Positions 61,220 through 64,000 of a DNA stretch of 64,000 nucleotides are shown in pieces. The DNA lies in contig NZ_JAIEUI010000025.1 in NCBI RefSeq assembly GCF_022234545.1, positions 44,778 to 108,777 of the forward strand, read 5' to 3'. This DNA is from Paenibacillus piscarius (GTDB taxonomy: Bacteria > Bacillota > Bacilli > Paenibacillales > Paenibacillaceae). A program made the position numbers and the translations under genes. Under the pieces are notes generated by a model. It was not told the DNA's origin, made no database searches, and saw only the letters and a list, made by a program, of their open reading frames with translations. Positions within the stretch are counted from its first letter, which is position 1, and every line of letters begins with the position of its first letter.

Positions 61220-62602
61220 ATGAATTACGGACATATTACAGTACCGCAGGCAGAGGTGCCGGTCTCCCGCGAGGTGGATGTGCTGGTCATCGGCGGCGGG
61301 GCGGCAGGGATTGCTGCTGCGATCTCCGCAGCCGAAGGCGGGGCAAGCACCATGATCGTGGAGCAGCGCGGGTATCTGGGCGGAATGGGCACCGTGGCGC
61401 TGGTGCCGGCGTTCTGCCCCTACACAGACAAGGTTAAGCCGATTATCCGCGGCCTCGGCCTGAAGCTGATGGAACGGATGAAGCAGGCTTGTGATCCAGG
61501 CTATCAGGAGGAATACCGCGAGCAGCTGGACTGGGTGCCGATTGATCCTGAAGTGTTGAAGCGTGTCTATGACGATGCAATTCTGGAGAGCGGTGTGACG
61601 CCGCTGTTCCACACCTTTGTCTACGATGTGGTGCGGTCGCCGGACGGCCAGACGATAGAGGGTGTAATGATTGTCAATAAATCCGGGCGGTCGTTCATCG
61701 GCTGCCGTTATATCATCGACTGCACCGGTGACGGCGATATTGCAGCCCTGTCGGGCGTACCGTTCCAGAAGGGTGGCGATGAAGGGGAGCTTCAGCCGGG
61801 CAGCATGTGTTATCTGCTGGCGAATGTGGACCGGCCAAGCTTCAGCCGCTTCCTGGCGGAGACGGGAGATACCAGTCAATTGCACCGGACGGTGGAGCAG
61901 GCGATTCTGGAAGGAGCGCTGCCGGAAGGCCGCAAATCGATCTCCGGCCTGGCCTGGGTGAGCGATCAGCTGGTCGGCGTTAACTTCGGCCATGTGTTCG
62001 GGGTGGACGGGACGAAGGCCGAGGACCTGACACGCGGAGCGATTGAGGGCCGCCGGACGGTGCTGCGGCAGCTTGAATTCTTCCGCAAGTATGTGCCCGG
62101 CTTCGAACAGGCGCATCTGGTGGCCAGCGGAGAACAGCTTGGCATCCGGGAGACGCGGCGCATCCAGGGCGATTACACGCTGACTGTGGACGACTTCGTG
62201 GCCGCCCGTTCTTTCCCAGACGATATCGCCCGCAATGCCTATTACATTGATATCCATCTGGCGACCAGCAAAAGTGATATGACCTTCAATCATCTGCCGC
62301 CGGGCGTCTCCCATGGGGTGCCTTACCGGGTGATGCTGCCGGTGGGCATCCGCAATCTGTGGGTGGCGGGACGTTCCGTGTCCTCGGACCGGGCGGTGCA
62401 AGGCTCCCTGCGTGTCATGCCGAACTGCTTCTCGATGGGCCAGGCCTGCGGGACGGCGGCAACGCTTGCGCTGCGGGACGGTACAGACTCCCGCAGCATC
62501 TCGGTTCCTGAACTGCAGCAGCGCCTGCTGGAGCAGGATGTGTGGCTCGGGGAGGATTTCGTTCCGGGGGCAGTGGAGCAGGATGCGGGGCAGGCGCAGT
62601 GA
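61220..62602 (+). CDS. FAD-dependent oxidoreductase, PF12831-like (second copy)
   Basis: 460 residues. The FAD motif is VLVIGGGAAGIAAAISAAEG, then IVEQRGYLGGMGT. The central part has IIDCTGDGDIAALSG, and the C-terminal part has NLWVAGRSVSSDRAVQGSLR and MGQACGTAA, all typical of FAD_oxidored proteins. It is only distantly similar to the one at 54777. Its operon partners are a sugar importer and an SGNH hydrolase, so it probably oxidises or reduces a glycoside or a breakdown product. The AGGAGG is 12 bases from the ATG. The end overlaps the next gene by 4 bases. Confidence 0.87.
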   Translation: MNYGHITVPQAEVPVSREVDVLVIGGGAAGIAAAISAAEGGASTMIVEQRGYLGGMGTVALVPAFCPYTDKVKPIIRGLGLKLMERMKQACDPGYQEEYREQLDWVPIDPEVLKRVYDDAILESGVTPLFHTFVYDVVRSPDGQTIEGVMIVNKSGRSFIGCRYIIDCTGDGDIAALSGVPFQKGGDEGELQPGSMCYLLANVDRPSFSRFLAETGDTSQLHRTVEQAILEGALPEGRKSISGLAWVSDQLVGVNFGHVFGVDGTKAEDLTRGAIEGRRTVLRQLEFFRKYVPGFEQAHLVASGEQLGIRETRRIQGDYTLTVDDFVAARSFPDDIARNAYYIDIHLATSKSDMTFNHLPPGVSHGVPYRVMLPVGIRNLWVAGRSVSSDRAVQGSLRVMPNCFSMGQACGTAATLALRDGTDSRSISVPELQQRLLEQDVWLGEDFVPGAVEQDAGQAQ

Positions 62603-63765
62603 GTGGCGCGAAGAATGTGGAGAGTGTGGAGAGCGTGGGGAACGTGGAGAGCGGGAAGAGTGTGAAGAACGGGAAGAGCAAGGAGTGCTGGAAGAGGGTG
62701 GAGAGCGCGGAGAGCGCGGAGAGTGTGGAGAGTGTGAAGAACGAGAACAACGAGAACAACGTGAGGTCACTTCCGTTGCAGGAGGAGTGGTTTCACGGGG
62801 CGGTCTCGCTGGAGCACCGGCAGGAGGGCATCAAGCCCTGGAGGATCCCCTACCGGGACTATGACTTGTATCCGCCGGATGGAATCGGCGGAAAGGCAGA
62901 GATCTGCTCCGGTATCCGGCTGCGGCTGGCCACCGATTCCGGGACGGTCCTCCTCTCGTTTGAGCCGCTTGCGGAGGATGCTTCGCTGGATTGTGTGGCT
63001 GACGGCCGGCTGGTTGAGACGCTCCGGCTGGCTGCGGGGGCTGGGGAGGCCCGCTTCACCGGGCTTGCCCCAGGTATGAAGGAGCTGGAAATCTATCTGC
63101 CGCAGAACACGGGCATGACGATTAGCGGTCTTGCCATTGATGATGATGCTGTTGCCGAACCGCTGGCGGATCTGCGGCCGCGCTGGGTGACGTATGGAAG
63201 CTCGATCACCCAGTGTGTAGCCGCTTCAAGCCCGTCGCGCACCTGGCCGGTGATCGCCGCCGGAGAGATGGGCTATCACTTGACCAATCTCGGCTTCTCC
63301 GGCAACTGCCTGATGGAGCCGATGGCGGGCCGGCTGATCCGTGATCTGCCGGCTGACCTGATTACCTTGTGCGTCGGCGTGAATATCTACGGCGCAGTGT
63401 CCTCCAGCCCGCGGATGTTCAAGCCGCTGCTGATCGGTCTGCTGGAGACGATCCGCGAGAAGCATACAGAGACACCACTGGTGGTCATCTCGCCTATCTA
63501 CGGAACGGAGCGGGAGACGGAGGAGAATCCGCTCGGCTTTACCCTGCCGCTGATGCGCCGGGAGATCGCGGATACGGTGAAGCTGCTGCAGGCACGGGGC
63601 GACCGCCAGCTGCATTACCTGGATGGTCTGGAGTGGTTCGGTCCGGCGGACGGGCAACTGCTGACCGATGGCCTGCACCCCGGCCCCGAGGGCTATGAGC
63701 TGCTGGGCAGCCGCTTCGGCGGCAGGCTGGCGGCTGCGCTTCAGGGCGGAATACTGCACCAGTAG
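62599..63765 (+). CDS. SGNH/GDSL-type hydrolase with low-complexity N-terminus
   Basis: 388 residues if the GTG overlapping the upstream stop is used. Residues 6-54 are low complexity (repeats of VES, AES, SVKN, NEN) from a purine-rich minisatellite. A jelly-roll-like N-domain follows (from SLPLQEEWFHG, with YDLYPPDGIGG). The SGNH domain has the nucleophile Ser in VTYGSSITQ (201-202), Gly235 and Asn236 in GFSGNCL, Asn262 in CVGVNIYG, and Asp357/His360 in DGLHPGPEGY. An alternative GTG at 62761 would remove the repeat but lacks a Shine-Dalgarno. It is probably an esterase removing acetyl or other acyl groups from the imported glycoside. Confidence 0.85.
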   Translation: MSGAKNVESVESVGNVESGKSVKNGKSKECWKRVESAESAESVESVKNENNENNVRSLPLQEEWFHGAVSLEHRQEGIKPWRIPYRDYDLYPPDGIGGKAEICSGIRLRLATDSGTVLLSFEPLAEDASLDCVADGRLVETLRLAAGAGEARFTGLAPGMKELEIYLPQNTGMTISGLAIDDDAVAEPLADLRPRWVTYGSSITQCVAASSPSRTWPVIAAGEMGYHLTNLGFSGNCLMEPMAGRLIRDLPADLITLCVGVNIYGAVSSSPRMFKPLLIGLLETIREKHTETPLVVISPIYGTERETEENPLGFTLPLMRREIADTVKLLQARGDRQLHYLDGLEWFGPADGQLLTDGLHPGPEGYELLGSRFGGRLAAALQGGILHQ

Positions 63766-64000
63766 AGCTTCAACTTTAAAACTGTAAGATGAACCTCAGG
63801 GGTATTAAAGGCTGAGCACGAACATCAAGCTAGATGTTGGGCTGATATCGGGCTGAGCCTGCACCCGTTACCGATTTCTGCTCTTACATTCAAGCAGGTG
63901 ATTGTATTTCCAGGTATTTTTTACAGTAATCCATTGTACAAAATGGAGCGACCGAGCCTAGGTTGAGTAACTTAGCAGGTGGAACCCCTGCTTGGAAAGG
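63766..64000. other. Gene-free right end of the window
   Basis: No terminator with a U-run and no supported reading frame was found. A small GCAGG...CCTGC hairpin near 63976-63993 and a GGTGGAACC string resemble part of a T-box leader, but the other T-box features are not visible. The downstream gene is outside the window. Confidence 0.35.

Noticed and set aside
61145..62770. 541-codon minus-strand frame opposite the FAD oxidoreductase
   Set aside because: It is antisense to a gene with clear FAD motifs, and its start lies in the complement of the purine-rich minisatellite (Ser/Arg/Pro repeats).
63900..64000. T-box leader at the right edge
   Set aside because: Only a GGTGGAACC-like string was seen; the specifier stem and other conserved parts were not found, and no terminator or aminoacyl-tRNA gene is visible.

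Overview
The window looks like a piece of a Paenibacillus-type chromosome (spore-forming Firmicute). The support is a spoVAC-spoVAD-spoVAEb sporulation operon; the Bacillus-like housekeeping order yqeG-yqeH-aroE-yqeI(yhbY)-nadD-yqeK-rsfS-(cvfB)-yqeM; strong AGGAGG ribosome binding sites with frequent TTG/GTG starts; intrinsic terminators; and a heavy load of carbohydrate-use genes (GH3, GH43, GH127, GH130, two binding-protein-dependent sugar ABC importers without an ATPase gene, and YesM/YesN-type and AraC-type regulators). No rRNA, tRNA, insertion sequence or CRISPR array was recognised.

Layout. 1-3.2 kb (minus strand): a compact locus that looks like a ribosomally made, post-translationally modified peptide (RiPP) system. 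It has two paralogous radical SAM/SPASM proteins with a 44-residue Cys-Cys peptide gene between them, a hairpin after the peptide gene, and the first 19 codons of a further gene running off the left edge. 3.3-7.4 kb: a small His/Gly-rich membrane-anchored protein, an AraC regulator and a divergent GH3 beta-glucosidase. 7.5-9.5 kb: a guanidine-I riboswitch with terminator controlling the ykkCD SMR efflux pair, then an aldo/keto reductase. 9.6-15 kb: the mannitol operon mtlA-mtlR-mtlF-mtlD. 15-18.5 kb: an M42 peptidase, an unlisted 56-residue membrane peptide gene and spoVAC-D-Eb. 18.8-23.2 kb: MoxR ATPase / DUF58 / transglutaminase operon. 23.3-29.5 kb: the yqe housekeeping operon. 29.5-30.1 kb: a structured intergenic element and a 52-bp tandem repeat array. 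30.2-36 kb: a 52-residue small protein, an ArsR-type regulator with a long C-terminal domain, and a divergent sugar ABC importer ending in a GH43 enzyme. 36-39.6 kb: two convergent ECF sigma/regulator modules. 39.8-43.4 kb: GH127 beta-L-arabinofuranosidase and an AraC regulator. 43.6-49.2 kb: two arrays of a 51-bp stem-loop repeat around a secreted protein, a YhgE/Pip membrane protein and an XRE-TPR regulator. 49.3-63.8 kb: an aldo/keto reductase, then a YesMN-like two-component system with an extra AraC regulator, followed by a probable glycoside-use locus (FAD oxidoreductase, GH130, ABC importer, second FAD oxidoreductase, SGNH hydrolase).

How genes work together. The GH43 and GH127 enzymes suggest use of arabinose-containing plant glycans. 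The 50.6-63.8 kb block would sense, import and process a further glycoside, with a GH130 enzyme and two flavoproteins of uncharacterised chemistry. The items most likely to be new are the left-edge RiPP locus, the 51-bp hairpin repeat family whose stems are kept by A-U/G-U exchange on one strand, and the GH130/FAD/FAD/SGNH gene set. All functional calls rest on motifs read by eye and on recalled family knowledge; no database search was run.
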